Assembly (NCBI GenBank): GCA_038501625.1
Contig: JAZAYU010000182.1
Coordinates: 620,001 to 684,000, forward strand
DNA length: 64,000 nt
Source: Corbicula japonica
Taxonomy: Eukaryota > Mollusca > Bivalvia > Venerida > Cyrenidae
Direction of reading: 5' to 3'
The notes under the pieces are model-generated. The model made no database searches. It was not told the origin of the DNA and saw only the letters and a list, made by a program, of their open reading frames with translations. Both the position numbers and the translations under genes were made by a program. Positions 29,001 to 33,201 of this stretch are shown piece by piece. Each line of letters starts with the position of its first letter. Position 1 is the stretch's first letter.

Positions 29001-32000
29001 ATTTACTCACCTTTACACTTCTGGCTTGCAATCTGTAAAACTCCTTGCAATGAAACTTTCACCGTTTCTCGAATGCCTCTATCTAACAGGAATAGATGGC
29101 TCTCAACACATTCCAGGGATACATACATCTTAAGGCACAGGGCGTGTAAGTCTGGGTGTAGCAATGTTGGTCATTGCTCAACACATTTGGATTGCTTGTT
29201 TGGTGTTGTGTTGTCTGAATTGTAGAAAATAAAGATACAAGAATTCAGAGTATTTATTTAAACTTTTATTAAATATTTACGATTTTTATGTGGGTGAACA
29301 GTGCAGATCCAGTCAAATGTTCAGTCTGATCTGGATCATAGTTTGCTACTTGGTCAAAAATAATGAATTTGCAATCTGATTTGGATCAACACTGTGTGCT
29401 TTTTACATGTTCCAAAACCAGTATATATGGAGTAAAAGGTTCATTTTGTGGTTCTCATTAGTGAAATAGGAATTTATGCGTCAGTCCCTCTAAGATCAGA
29501 GAAAGGGCCAGCTAAGTTGCACATACATAATTATGGTCTGATCAGGATCTACACTGTTTTGTTTTTGGTCGGAAATAACTAAATGAATAGTATAGATCCT
29601 GATCAGATGGCTTATCTACAATGCACATGTGATAAAACCCATATATATAAATGGTTGAATCTCTACAGAATTCCCCAACATCATTTCACCATCATCTCAG
29701 TTCACTCTTGTTTACTTTTAAGCAAAATTACTTTTCTACAAAATACGCTTTTTAAGGAAACATTAGAAATCCAAATCTTTAAAAGTAATCTTTATGTGTG
29801 TCCCATACTGGTCTATATAAAATCAAAATGCTACAAACAACTTCTGGATTATTAAAAATTATACTGCAGGCTCATCTATCGTAGTTTGTAAAAGGATCTG
29901 AAACAGTTGGTTGAGATGAAAAAAGTAGTCCAGTGCCTAAGATTATAAAACTGAGAATGTACACCAGTCTCAAATCTCAAGCATCTGATTGGAAACCAAT
30001 CAGATCCTTGAGATTTGAGACTGGTCTCCGATCTAAGTTCTATATACTTCAGCCGAGGTCCTATTGTTAAAAAACTGAGAATGGAGACCAGTCTCCAATC
30101 TTAGTTTAATAATTCTGAGGCCAGTTTTAAAGCTTGATTTATTTACCAGTTGGCTTGTCCTCATCATCATCATTTGGTGAACTCTTCTTTTCCTTGGTAT
30201 TTTTGGCACTCTTTTCTGCACTTTTTTCCTTGGTATTTTTGGCACTCTTTTCTGCACTTTTTTCCTTGGTATTTTTGGCACTCTTTTCTGCACTTTTTTC
30301 CTTGGTATTTTTGGCACTCTTTTCTGCACTTTTTTCCTTGGTATTTTTGGCACTCTTTTCTGGACTTTTTTCCTTGGTATTTTTGGTACTCTTTTCTGCA
30401 CTTTTTTCTTTGGAAGCTGAGAACGAAAAGAAAACATGTGTTACCTGTATTTGTTTTTTTTTTAAGTGACATGATTTTTTATAAACATCTCATACACTAT
30501 CAAAATAATCCTGTGCCAAATAAAGTACAAAATTTTTGTATTTTTTTCATGACATGCATCAAAATGCAGATCTATATTATATTGGTTATACAGTAAATGT
30601 GTGTGCTTTTGGGTAATGCAAAAGTACCACCTGTGCGTATATGTTACATAGTACAAAGTATTTTCCTCCTCAATTATTAGTGCCAAAGGTTATAAAAAAC
30701 AGCATAGAAACCAGTCTCAAATTTCAAGCATCTGATTGGTTGAAATAGCGACTTGTCACCATTTCAGCCAATCAGATGCTTGAGATTTGAGACTGGTTTC
30801 CAATCTGCAAGACAGAAATATGCCACACTCAGAAAAAGACAGACCAATTGTTTGCATGATTGAACAGAGCTTGTCAGGTTCAAGGTCTAAAACTTAAACA
30901 CAATCTTGCAAATATAAAATCTTTTACAACAAAATAAAGTCGTCAACAAATGATCTATATACACTGCAACTCTGTTATATCGCGATTCGTTATATCTTGA
31001 TATCCAATATATCGCGCTTGGTCCGTGGATCCCAATTTTTTGTACATTTGCAATGTATATGTTTGTTCATTCTTCTTGGGTGGTAAAAAAGATCAAATGA
31101 TTAAATCAACGTTTGCGACAAATTCACAAAACGCACGCTTTTTCCGTGTCGTATTACGTCATTATCGGCAAAAGCTGTTTATTACAATTTGTATACAAGG
31201 ATTTAAGAGGCGATGTACACGTTCACCAGCAGATACAATTTAACATCAAACGTATTAAAATAGATTAAAGGTTTTTTTTACAATTCTGTTGCTTCTGATT
31301 TGACATGAAACCCCTTTTGTGACGAACAATAGGTGCAAAATACACCAAGCTGATACGGTACTGGCAGAATTTTGTTCACGAGACAAACCACAAATTAGCG
31401 ACAATTAATGCAAGTTGCTGACCATAATAGACATGAGCAGGAAACGTCAAAACAATTTGTTGTTTTGACATTACCTGCTCATCAACATATCAAGCTGGTA
31501 AACGAAGGACGACGACGAACTAACATCGCCGACCATGACCGACCAACAGATCGTCGATCATTTGAAAGTACTGAAAACAATAATACCACCTTTGGAAATT
31601 GATAACGGCAATCTATGTTTTGTAAATTAATTAATTTCTTTTTATTAAAAATAAATCTTAATAAATTATATAAAAAAAGTTGTTTTAAAAGATTTGTCCA
31701 GCAAGGAACGTACTCTCTGATGTACCCCGGAGATTTCAAGGCGTGTTAATTACACAACACCACGATATACATGCATCTGACAGCAAAAACAAATGAATTC
31801 TCCTTGTTTTAGTGAGATTATATACTTATATCGCGCTCCGTTTATATCCCGGTTGGCGGGCTTGGACCCCGAGGTCCGCAATATAATGGAGTTGCAGTGT
31901 AATCAGTACACCACAGATAAAAGAACACCTACCCTACTCAAAATAAGAGAAAAGAACCTGGCTAGAATCATAAAAAAAGACATTAAGAAGGTCAGTGCAG

Positions 32001-32451
32001 TTTGCAGCTGGTCTTCTCTTTGCTGTTGACTTTTCCTTTTCATTACCGACCATCCATGAGGCAGTTCTTTATCGGCATTTTGACTTTTGTTTCTAAGACC
32101 CTGTTTTCTTACTTGTACTTTTAACTGTTGCTGAGTCTGAGTCTTCACTGTCCGAACCTTCGGATGAATCAGATTCGCTGCCAGATTCCCCATCATTTTC
32201 CTTGTTCTCTTCGGGAATCAGTCCTGTCAGAAATTCCGCTAAATTGTTGTTCATCCAGGGCTCTTCAGGGTTATAATACTCTTCACAATAAATATTGCTT
32301 TCTTTGGGTTCTTCTGTCTCATCATCAGGATCACTTTTCTGGGAACCAGTGCTTTTGTCTGCAGATTTTTGGGAACCATTGCTTTTCTTGGCTTTAGATT
32401 TTGTTTTTGTGGAAGGATTAGAATTTTCATTTTCATCGTCATCCCCAGAAT
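488..32451 (-). CDS. Large multidomain cysteine-rich secreted protein (LU-WAP-Kunitz), 22 exons, both ends open
   Basis: Overall gene model. Minus-strand exons in transcript order: 32451-32113, 30416-30147, 29151-29011, 28062-27962, 27549-27378, 26095-26011, 25660-25442, 23387-23260, 21413-21204, 19831-19670, 19159-18980, 16015-15845, 14554-14449, 12586-12344, 11766-11372, 10850-10747, 9842-9608, 8919-8805, 8225-7989, 6972-6697, 5011-4828, 632-488. Every exon has an AG acceptor and a GT donor (one GC donor), and phases match at all 21 junctions, which is strong evidence for one transcript. The product is an extracellular mosaic: two Ly6/uPAR domains, two WAP domains, two Kunitz domains and several helical Cys modules with many N-glycosylation sequons. 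WAP and Kunitz families are usually protease inhibitors or defence/matrix proteins; the substrate here is unknown. No start codon or signal peptide was located upstream of 32451, and the last exon ends in a donor near the left edge, so the gene continues. An in-frame TAA lies in the first Kunitz exon. Confidence 0.85.
1123..2303. mobile_element. hAT-like non-autonomous DNA transposon with 8-bp target duplication
   Basis: The left end CAGTGTTCCTAAAATTTC mirrors the right end GAAAATTTTAGAAACACTG. The element is flanked by perfect 8-bp direct repeats GTCATGGT at 1115-1122 and 2304-2311. An 8-bp duplication with CAG-type ends is the hAT signature. No transposase ORF is visible in the 1181 bp. Confidence 0.85.
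2418..2556. repeat. Hairpin MITE (CCAAT-bearing palindrome), copy
   Basis: The left arm (GAAACCAGTCTCAAATCTCA, then CATCTGATTGGCTGAAATGG) is followed by its inverse (CCATTTCAACCAATCAGA ... AGACTGGTTTC ... TTATAACCTTGGG). It belongs to a family scattered through the introns of the large minus-strand gene. Confidence 0.85.
2672..3790. repeat. Repeat element with about 155-bp tandem core
   Basis: It opens with AACAAGAGCCATGTTACACA and closes with a GC-rich end (CCTTGCCTTCAGCGGGGCG). Between about 2830 and 3720 a unit of roughly 155 bp repeats about 5.7 times; each copy has CTACCTACCAATGTGCTCTG and GGACAAAATTTATCAAGTAA. Copies differ at a few bases only. Class unknown. Confidence 0.85.
4188..4348. 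mobile_element. TA-flanked MITE, 161 bp
   Basis: The ends CAGTAAAACCCCTAATTTAG and ATAGTGAGGTTTCACTG are imperfect inverted repeats, with GACCACC and GGTGGTC inside. TA lies on both sides. This fits a Tc1/mariner-type MITE. Confidence 0.78.
4828..5011 (-). CDS. Exon: helical Cys module
   Basis: Phase 2 to phase 0. It includes [23 protein letters not shown] and [11 protein letters not shown], ending at AAT|GTAAGAAT, a strong donor. A short read-through would end 19 codons later at 4771, but the next exon at 488-632 continues in exactly the right phase, so the spliced form is preferred. The acceptor lies just beside a TCA microsatellite. Confidence 0.75.
5030..5225. repeat. TCA/AGC microsatellites
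   Basis: Two tracts, about 5030-5112 (TCA with AGC variants) and 5175-5222 (CAT and CAG), lie in the intron upstream of the exon at 4828-5011. Plus-strand Ser-rich open frames here are shadows of the repeat. Confidence 0.9.
5285..5395. repeat. TTAA-type MITE fragment
   Basis: Internal motifs of the family are present (GATCAGGATCTACACT, then AGACCCAGATCAGATGGCA), but both termini are missing. Confidence 0.6.
5459..5715 (+). mobile_element. tRNA-derived SINE
   Basis: The head carries an A-box-like TACCAAGTGG and a B-box-like AGTTCGAAACC at tRNA spacing. A conserved body follows (TGTGAGGAAGCTTGCCAGCT, CTACCCAGGTGCC, GGGGCACCTGGGGTCTTCC) and a tail ending near AAGCAATAAACT. The body resembles the widespread bivalve/metazoan SINE core; exact family not assigned. 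Confidence 0.75.
5760..6602. mobile_element. Tigger-like TA-flanked element, interrupted by a hAT copy
   Basis: The ends CACTGCAACTCTGTTATATC and GAGAGTTGCGGTG match those of the element at 30962-31899, with TA on both sides. From 5810 the sequence switches to a copy of the hAT element at 1123 (CAGTGTTTCTAAATTTC start) up to about 6410, then returns to the Tigger-like 3' part near 6440. It is therefore a nested insertion with loss of the host's middle and the hAT right end. Confidence 0.75.
6697..6972 (-). CDS. Exon: helical Cys module, heavily sequon-bearing
   Basis: Phase 2 to phase 2, 276 bp. It reads [17 protein letters not shown], then [33 protein letters not shown] and GNITCR. Six N-x-S/T sequons in about 90 residues indicate heavy N-glycosylation if expressed. 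The GCNNT motif parallels SAGCNL of the exon at 11372-11766, so the two are probably paralogous module parts. Confidence 0.8.
7207..7362. repeat. Hairpin MITE copy
   Basis: Both arms of the CCAAT-bearing palindrome are present (AGTCTCAAATCTCAAGCATC and GATGCTTGAGATTTCAGACT). Outer ends show ATAAAACTGAG and TAGTTTCATGATCTTGGGC. Confidence 0.85.
7715..7850. repeat. Hairpin MITE copy, diverged
   Basis: Arms ATCATAAAACTAAATCTGGA and TCTCCTAGTTTTATGATCTT, with the inner CATCTGATTGGGTGAAAAG against TTTTAACCAATCAGATTC. Confidence 0.8.
7989..8225 (-). CDS. Exon: helical Cys module with acidic run
   Basis: Phase 2 to phase 2. Motifs: [26 protein letters not shown], a run of seven Glu, then [10 protein letters not shown] and PNC. 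The acidic run sits at the same relative place as in the exon at 12344-12586. Sequons NNT and NMT are present. Confidence 0.76.
8411..8553. repeat. Hairpin MITE copy
   Basis: Opens GGGCCCAAGGTCATAAAACT and closes TTAGTTTTATAATCTTGGGC; arms are nearly exact inverse copies. Confidence 0.85.
8805..8919 (-). CDS. Exon: opening segment of a helical Cys module
   Basis: Phase 1 to phase 2. It reads [19 protein letters not shown] and ends DYLAFCR with the Arg split, the third copy of the Thr-Cys ... Cys-Arg opening exon. It begins the module block that follows LU domain 2, as the exon at 26011-26095 follows LU domain 1. Confidence 0.76.
9608..9842 (-). CDS. Exon: second half of LU domain 2 plus basic tail with furin-like site
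   Basis: Phase 0 to phase 1. It starts [19 protein letters not shown] and closes VFCRYSC then ENLCN. With the previous exon there are ten cysteines, the standard LU number. After the domain comes a charged linker, [17 protein letters not shown]. The RKKR followed by Gln fits the R-x-K/R-R site of proprotein convertases, so the chain may be cut between LU domain 2 and the downstream modules (inference). Confidence 0.86.
9869..10075. repeat. Hairpin MITE, rearranged multi-arm copy
   Basis: Several arm fragments of the family lie head to head (AGGTTATAAAACTGAG, then GGTTATAAAGCTGAG, then inverse AGCTTTATAACCTTCG and CAGTTTTATTACCTTGG). This suggests one copy inserted into, or recombined with, another. 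Confidence 0.7.
10190..10368. repeat. TTAA-type MITE copy, left end worn
   Basis: Motifs GGGCAAACAGTG, GATCAAGATCTACACTATTC and ATGATCTGGATCTACAATGG are present; the right end is GGAGTAAAAGGTTAA. Confidence 0.7.
10532..10745. repeat. TTAA-type MITE copy next to LU2 exon
   Basis: CCCTTTCCTCCATATATACA at the left and GGAAGAAAGGGTTT at the right. Its right end reaches the splice donor of the LU2 first-half exon. Confidence 0.8.
10747..10850 (-). CDS. Exon: first half of LU domain 2
   Basis: Phase 1 to phase 0. It reads [20 protein letters not shown] followed by ETC and ends at a Lys-Gln pair, as in LU domain 1. The donor is a normal GT (CAG|GTAAAC), unlike the GC donor of the paralogous intron. 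Confidence 0.85.
11188..11360. repeat. Hairpin MITE copy, diverged
   Basis: Arm fragments GTTGTAAGACTGAGATCA, AACCTCAAGAATCTAATTTG and the inverse AGCCAATAAGAAGCTTGAGA, ATTTGAGACTG and TTCTATGATCCAAGG. Confidence 0.65.
11372..11766 (-). CDS. Exon: helical Cys module, long closing exon
   Basis: Phase 2 to phase 1, 395 bp, the longest exon. Cys motifs: [49 protein letters not shown]. Sequons NKS, NLT and NAT support secretion. The segment with [13 protein letters not shown] and CLCND resembles the shorter exon at 29011-29151 in role: it closes the module block and returns to phase 1 directly before LU domain 2. Confidence 0.8.
11810..12053. repeat. TTAA-type MITE, full copy
   Basis: TTAA on both sides (11810-11813, 12050-12053). 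Ends TTAACCCCTTTCTCCATACG and TCTGGAGTAAAAGGTTAA; the inside has the paired GATCAG/CTGATC motifs of the family. Confidence 0.85.
12344..12586 (-). CDS. Exon: helical Cys module, central part
   Basis: Phase 2 to phase 2, 243 bp. It includes [15 protein letters not shown] (sequon NDT), an acidic patch after WSVC (EEEEDSG), [18 protein letters not shown] and VC. Alternating helices and Cys match the other modules. An acidic insertion next to a W-x-x-C motif also occurs in the exon at 7989-8225, which supports a shared ancestry of these exons. Confidence 0.75.
12600..14228. other. Intron stretch without recognised features
   Basis: AT-rich intron between the exons at 12344 and 14449. Between 13200 and 13800 there are several GCGAAT/TTCGCG motifs typical of worn repeat ends, but I could not delimit an element. 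Confidence 0.6.
14231..14438. repeat. TTAA-type MITE, full copy
   Basis: TTAA at both ends; TTAACCCTTTCCTGTACAGA at left and CCGAGAAAGAGTTAA at right. The right end lies about 10 bases from the donor of the exon at 14449. Confidence 0.87.
14449..14554 (-). CDS. Exon: opening segment of a helical Cys module
   Basis: Phase 1 to phase 2, 106 bp. It reads [18 protein letters not shown], contains the sequon NKT, and ends QNLVCK at a phase-2 donor. It is equivalent in position and phase to the exons at 26011-26095 and 8805-8919, opening the second module block after the Kunitz pair. Confidence 0.73.
15074..15475. repeat. TTAA-type MITE split by a hairpin MITE
   Basis: The left half starts TTAACCCTTTACTCCATCAT. 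From 15272 to 15418 a complete hairpin MITE is inserted (GGGCTGAAGGTTATAAAGCT to TTTATAACCTTGGGC). The right half then resumes with GATTTGGATCTACACTG and ends near GAGTAAAGA. Confidence 0.8.
15845..16015 (-). CDS. Exon: Kunitz domain 2
   Basis: Phase 1 to phase 1, 57 residues, intact. It shows [12 protein letters not shown], then AWYFD, a [19 protein letters not shown] core and a final CMTSC. All six cysteines and the F-x-Y-x-G-C-x-G-N core are present. P1 after the second Cys is Gly rather than Lys/Arg, so its target, if any, is not a trypsin-like enzyme. Its first two bases complete the last Cys of Kunitz 1. Confidence 0.9.
16053..17869. mobile_element. 1.8-kb non-autonomous DNA element with GGTTGCCAGC ends
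   Basis: The left end CAGGGTTGCCAGC is the exact inverse of the right end GCTGGCAACCCTG. Both sub-terminal zones are full of direct CCCTGACTTTTCACTGAC motifs (16085-16150 and 17735-17850). AAGGT flanks both sides and may be a short target duplication. No transposase is seen; the interior has only small unrelated open frames. Confidence 0.78.
18097..18436. repeat. Three-copy tandem repeat, unit 115 bp
   Basis: ACAACGCTTGCAGTTATAAC recurs at exactly 115-base steps (18101, 18216, 18331). Copies are nearly identical, so the duplication is recent. Confidence 0.93.
18980..19159 (-). CDS. Exon: Kunitz domain 1 with in-frame TAA
   Basis: Phase 1 to phase 1, 180 bp. It reads a Kunitz/BPTI domain: first Cys at ARCSLA, second at VENC, then RYFFN, third in EC-EKF, fourth in [11 protein letters not shown], fifth at AAC, and the sixth Cys completed across the splice with the next exon. 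A TAA stop at 19059-19061 lies just before the third Cys, between Thr and Glu. A single base change would give Gln, Lys or Glu. P1 (after the second Cys) would be Glu, not Lys/Arg, so classical trypsin inhibition is unlikely. Splice sites look intact, and skipping the exon keeps frame. Confidence 0.8.
19059..19061 (-). other. In-frame TAA inside Kunitz domain 1
   Basis: Counting from the acceptor (first full codon at 19157), codon 33 of the exon is TAA. Everything around it keeps Kunitz consensus. It is a nonsense allele, an assembly error, or a sign that this exon is decaying or skipped. Confidence 0.8.
19190..19330. repeat. TTAA-type MITE, half copy
   Basis: It carries AGTGTAGATCCTGATCAGAT and the right part through GCAATAAAGGTGTACCTATG. 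It lies directly before the next copy. Confidence 0.7.
19340..19481. repeat. TTAA-type MITE, short full copy
   Basis: TTAACCCTTTCCTCCATAGA at left and TATGGAGGAAAGGGTTAA at right, 142 bp. The ends are near-perfect inverse copies, and this copy lacks the middle of the longer ones. Confidence 0.9.
19670..19831 (-). CDS. Exon: WAP domain 2 (canonical)
   Basis: Phase 1 to phase 1, 54 residues. It opens [16 protein letters not shown] and continues with [19 protein letters not shown] and then a DPL end. All eight cysteines, the KxGxCP start and the C-C-x3-C-x4-C end fit the WAP family well. One domain per symmetric exon is the usual arrangement and allows shuffling or skipping without frameshift. 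Confidence 0.92.
20021..20142. repeat. Hairpin MITE copy
   Basis: GGGCCCAAGATCATAAAACT to TTAGTTTTATGAGCTTGGGC with inner arms AGTCTCAAATCTCAAGCATC and AAGATTTGAGACTGGTCT; the loop side is shortened. Confidence 0.83.
20814..21055. repeat. TTAA-type MITE, full copy
   Basis: TTAATCCTTTCCTCCATAGA at left, GGAGGAAACGGTTAA at right; central palindromes GATCAGCCAGCACA and TGTGCCAGCTGATC. Confidence 0.87.
21204..21413 (-). CDS. Exon: WAP-like domain 1
   Basis: Phase 1 to phase 1, 70 residues. It has eight cysteines in WAP order: KC, EEC, LEC, DKC, EMCC, YNC, GEMC, followed by MVPL. The central D-K-C-x5-C-C block is diagnostic of the four-disulphide core. An acidic lead (PEQEDE) and a Ser/Thr/Asn tail flank it. 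The N-terminal half is unusually Glu-rich. WAP domains often inhibit serine proteases or act in defence; the inhibitory loop here is atypical, so activity is uncertain. Confidence 0.85.
21495..21640. repeat. TTAA-type MITE, half copy
   Basis: GGGCGAACAGTGTAGATCCT and GCCAGCTGATCTAGATCTTA with a worn GAGTTAA right end. Confidence 0.65.
21748..21964. repeat. TTAA-type MITE, full copy
   Basis: TTAA on both sides; TTAACCCTTTCCTCCATATA and CTATGGAGGAAAGGGTTAA ends. Confidence 0.88.
22232..22376. repeat. Hairpin MITE copy
   Basis: GCCCAAGGTTATAAAACTGA to AGCTTTATAACCTTCAGCCC with full inner arms. Confidence 0.85.
22760..22998. repeat. TTAA-type MITE, diverged copy
   Basis: TTAACTCTTTACCCCATGTG at left; the body keeps the GATCAG/CTGATC pairs; the right end (CCAGGGAGTCAATT) is worn. 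Confidence 0.72.
23260..23387 (-). CDS. Exon: helical Cys module, closing part
   Basis: Phase 2 to phase 1. It reads [20 protein letters not shown] and ends VLGQNCTQ, including the sequon NCT. It returns the reading phase to 1, where the WAP exons start. It ends the Cys-module block that follows LU domain 1. Confidence 0.72.
23411..24913. mobile_element. 1.5-kb TA-flanked element with CCGTATTTTCCCGC ends
   Basis: Ends CCGTATTTTCCCGCTTATAA and TTATAAGCGGGAAAATACAG are inverse copies, flanked by TA. The right part (about 24270-24800) holds five or six degenerate units with GAAAAAATTGCCGATTTTTT. No transposase ORF. Probably a Tc1/mariner-class non-autonomous element. Confidence 0.82.
25197..25425. 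repeat. Hairpin MITE copy, rearranged
   Basis: The left outer end GGGCCCAAGATCATAAGACT and the right arm (CCAATCAGATGCTTGAGATT to TTTATGATCTTGGGA) are family sequence. The left inner arm is replaced by about 110 bp of unrelated DNA. Confidence 0.72.
25442..25660 (-). CDS. Exon: helical Cys module, central part
   Basis: Phase 2 to phase 2. Cysteines are spaced through predicted helices ([36 protein letters not shown]). I do not recognise the family. It loosely recalls the nematode T20D4.11-like/DUF19 helical Cys domain, but that is only a resemblance in spacing. It begins and ends next to consensus splice sites. Confidence 0.75.
25810..25850. repeat. TTAA-type MITE end fragment
   Basis: Only the left terminus remains: TTAACCCTTTACTCCATATA. 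Confidence 0.6.
26011..26095 (-). CDS. Exon: opening segment of a helical Cys module
   Basis: Phase 1 to phase 2, 85 bp. It begins [11 protein letters not shown] and ends KKMDCR, the last Arg codon being split. The same layout (Thr-Cys start, helix, Cys-Arg/Lys at a phase-2 donor) recurs in the exons at 14449-14554 and 8805-8919, so these are equivalent first exons of repeated modules. Confidence 0.75.
26231..27245. repeat. Repeat element with tandem GAGTTATGGGTCTTGTTGAT core
   Basis: It opens AACAAGAGCTGTCTGAGAAG, like the element at 2672 (AACAAGAG). Internally a degenerate unit of about 130-175 bp recurs at least four times, each with GGGCATAACTxxAAA, AGAGTTATGGGTCTTGTTGA and GATGTAGATTT. 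The two elements are probably the same structural class. Confidence 0.75.
27378..27549 (-). CDS. Exon: second half of LU domain 1
   Basis: Phase 0 to phase 1. It opens [18 protein letters not shown] and closes with a dense Cys end, [11 protein letters not shown], the hallmark CC-x(n)-CN of three-finger proteins. With the previous exon the domain has 12 cysteines, one pair more than the usual ten. A Thr/Pro tail ([10 protein letters not shown]) follows as a linker. LU domains are extracellular binding folds; without a GPI signal here, this one is part of a secreted mosaic. Confidence 0.88.
27695..27931. repeat. TTAA-type MITE copy
   Basis: Left CCCTTTACTCCATAAATG, right TATGGAGAAAAGGGTTAA; body typical. 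It lies in the GC-AG intron of LU domain 1, about 30 bases from the GC donor. Confidence 0.83.
27962..28062 (-). CDS. Exon: first half of Ly6/uPAR (LU) domain 1
   Basis: Phase 1 to phase 0. It reads [16 protein letters not shown] and then a VETC motif, the typical N-terminal LU pattern (C-x2-C, then C-N, then C). The donor is CAG|GCAAGT, a strong match to the minor GC-AG intron class; no GT donor keeps the frame open into the next exon. The split point equals that of LU domain 2 (after a Lys-Gln pair, phase 0). Confidence 0.85.
28100..28950. other. Intron stretch without recognised features
   Basis: AT-rich intron between the exons at 27962 and 29011. No repeat family, hairpin or coding pattern seen. 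Confidence 0.6.
29011..29151 (-). CDS. Exon: C-terminal part of a helical Cys module
   Basis: Phase 1 to phase 1. It reads [17 protein letters not shown] and ends in IASQKCK. The pattern C-x3-Y-x-S-L-x-C followed by an amphipathic helix and a last Cys matches the exon at 488-632 closely, so it should be the last exon of one module, placed just before the first LU domain. The acceptor is internal to a longer pyrimidine-rich stretch; an upstream AG near 29223 would put a stop in frame and was not used. Confidence 0.68.
29280..29660. repeat. TTAA-type MITE, two partial copies
   Basis: Fragments at about 29290-29443 (right end GGAGTAAAAGGTTCA) and 29500-29655 (GATCAGGATCTACACTGTTT) share family motifs but lack clean termini. 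Confidence 0.65.
29938..30125. repeat. Hairpin MITE, two adjacent copies
   Basis: One copy at about 29938-30050 (AAGATTATAAAACTGAGA ... CTCCGATCTAAGTTC) and a very short one at 30060-30122 (AACTGAGAATGGAGACCAGT against TCTCCAATCTTAGTTTAAT). The second ends about 25 bases from a splice donor. Confidence 0.78.
30147..30416 (-). CDS. Exon: Lys/Ser-rich 12-residue tandem repeats
   Basis: Phase 1 to phase 1, 270 bp. In the correct frame it reads about six copies of a 12-residue unit ([12 protein letters not shown]), encoded by a 36-bp minisatellite, followed by an acidic end ([12 protein letters not shown]). All three minus frames stay open across the repeat because 36 is divisible by three, but only this frame joins both neighbours in phase. 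Alternating Lys and Ser/Thr suggests a disordered, charged linker like those of extracellular matrix proteins. Copy number may vary between individuals. Confidence 0.72.
30180..30410. repeat. Coding minisatellite, 36-bp unit, about 6 copies
   Basis: TTTTTTCCTTGGTATTTTTG recurs every 36 bp inside the Lys/Ser-rich exon. Two of the units carry single substitutions (GGACTT for GCACTT, GTACTC for GCACTC). Confidence 0.93.
30682..30806. repeat. Hairpin MITE copy
   Basis: Left arm ACCAGTCTCAAATTTCAAGC with TGATTGGTTGAAATAGCGAC; right arm CCATTTCAGCCAATCAGATG with GAGATTTGAGACTGGTTTCC. Confidence 0.85.
30962..31899. mobile_element. Tigger-like TA-flanked element, 938 bp
   Basis: Inverted ends CACTGCAACTCTGTTATATC and ATATAATGGAGTTGCAGTG with TA at 30960-30961 and 31900-31901. 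The copy at 5760-6602 shares the ends and the part near 31720-31899. No transposase frame survives; classification as pogo/Tigger is by end style only. Confidence 0.78.
32113..32451 (-). CDS. Exon: acidic Ser/Asp/Glu-rich linker
   Basis: Phase 1 to phase 1, 339 bp. It encodes a low-complexity polar segment: an Asp/Glu start ([11 protein letters not shown]), a Lys/Ser stretch with two GSQKS repeats, a short less biased stretch with Tyr, Trp and one Cys ([16 protein letters not shown]), then an acidic Ser run ([18 protein letters not shown]). Acceptor AG is at 32452-32453, donor GT at 32111-32112. It looks like a disordered, possibly phosphorylated or mineral-binding linker (inference). It is the most N-terminal exon I can support; whether the first coding exon lies upstream is unknown. 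Confidence 0.72.
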
Positions 32452-32682
32452 CTTAAATAGCCAAAAATAACATTTACCATGATTTCTATTCGGACAGTAA
32501 ACAGTACTTTTAGCTCAATACCACCAAATTATTGTACACAATTAAGTGGGATAGAATATATTTATAGATTAAGTGCCTTGACGTCAAATTCCTAGCAACA
32601 TATTTTGCTTTTTCCTCCTCTTATTTCCACTACTCATGTTCAAACAACAAAGATGCATGTTTCTCTTTAAAAACACAGTATG

Positions 32683-32924
32683 TTAACCCTTTCCTCTATA
32701 TATACACATTTTTACGCATGAGCGACCAGTGAAGATCGAGATCAGCCTGCACATCCGTGATGTCTGATCAGGACCTGTACTGGTCACATTTTTGTCAGAA
32801 ATAACCTAATGAATCTAAAAGCAAACAGTTTAGATCCTGATCAGATGGCACAGATGTGCCAGCTGATCTGGATCTAAACTGTTTGCCCATGCAATAGAAG
32901 TGTATCTATGGAGGATAGGGTTAA
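32683..32924. repeat. TTAA-type MITE, full copy
   Basis: TTAACCCTTTCCTCTATATA at left and ATGGAGGATAGGGTTAA at right, TTAA on both sides. Confidence 0.88.
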
Positions 32925-32954
32925 ATACAGAATTATTATTAGGCATGAATTATT

Positions 32955-33201
32955 TTAACCCTTTCCTCATTATATACACATTTTTACACATGTGCGACCA
33001 ATGTAGATCCAGATCAACTGGCACATCCTTGCCGTATGATCAGGATCTCCATCTGCAAGCTTGCATTTTAGTCAGAAATGACCTAATTAAACATAAAGCG
33101 AACAGTGCAGATCCTGATCATATGGCATGGATGTGTCGGATGATCTGGATCTACACTGTTTGACCGTGCCATAAAGGGGGGTATACAGAGGAAAGGGTTA
33201 A
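32955..33201. repeat. TTAA-type MITE, full copy
   Basis: TTAACCCTTTCCTCATTATA and CAGAGGAAAGGGTTAA ends; TTAA on both sides. Only 30 bases from the preceding copy. Confidence 0.88.

Noticed and set aside
30134..30596. Plus-strand open frames rich in Phe/Leu/Trp
   Set aside because: Antisense shadows of the 36-bp minisatellite, which is open in several frames because the unit is a multiple of three.
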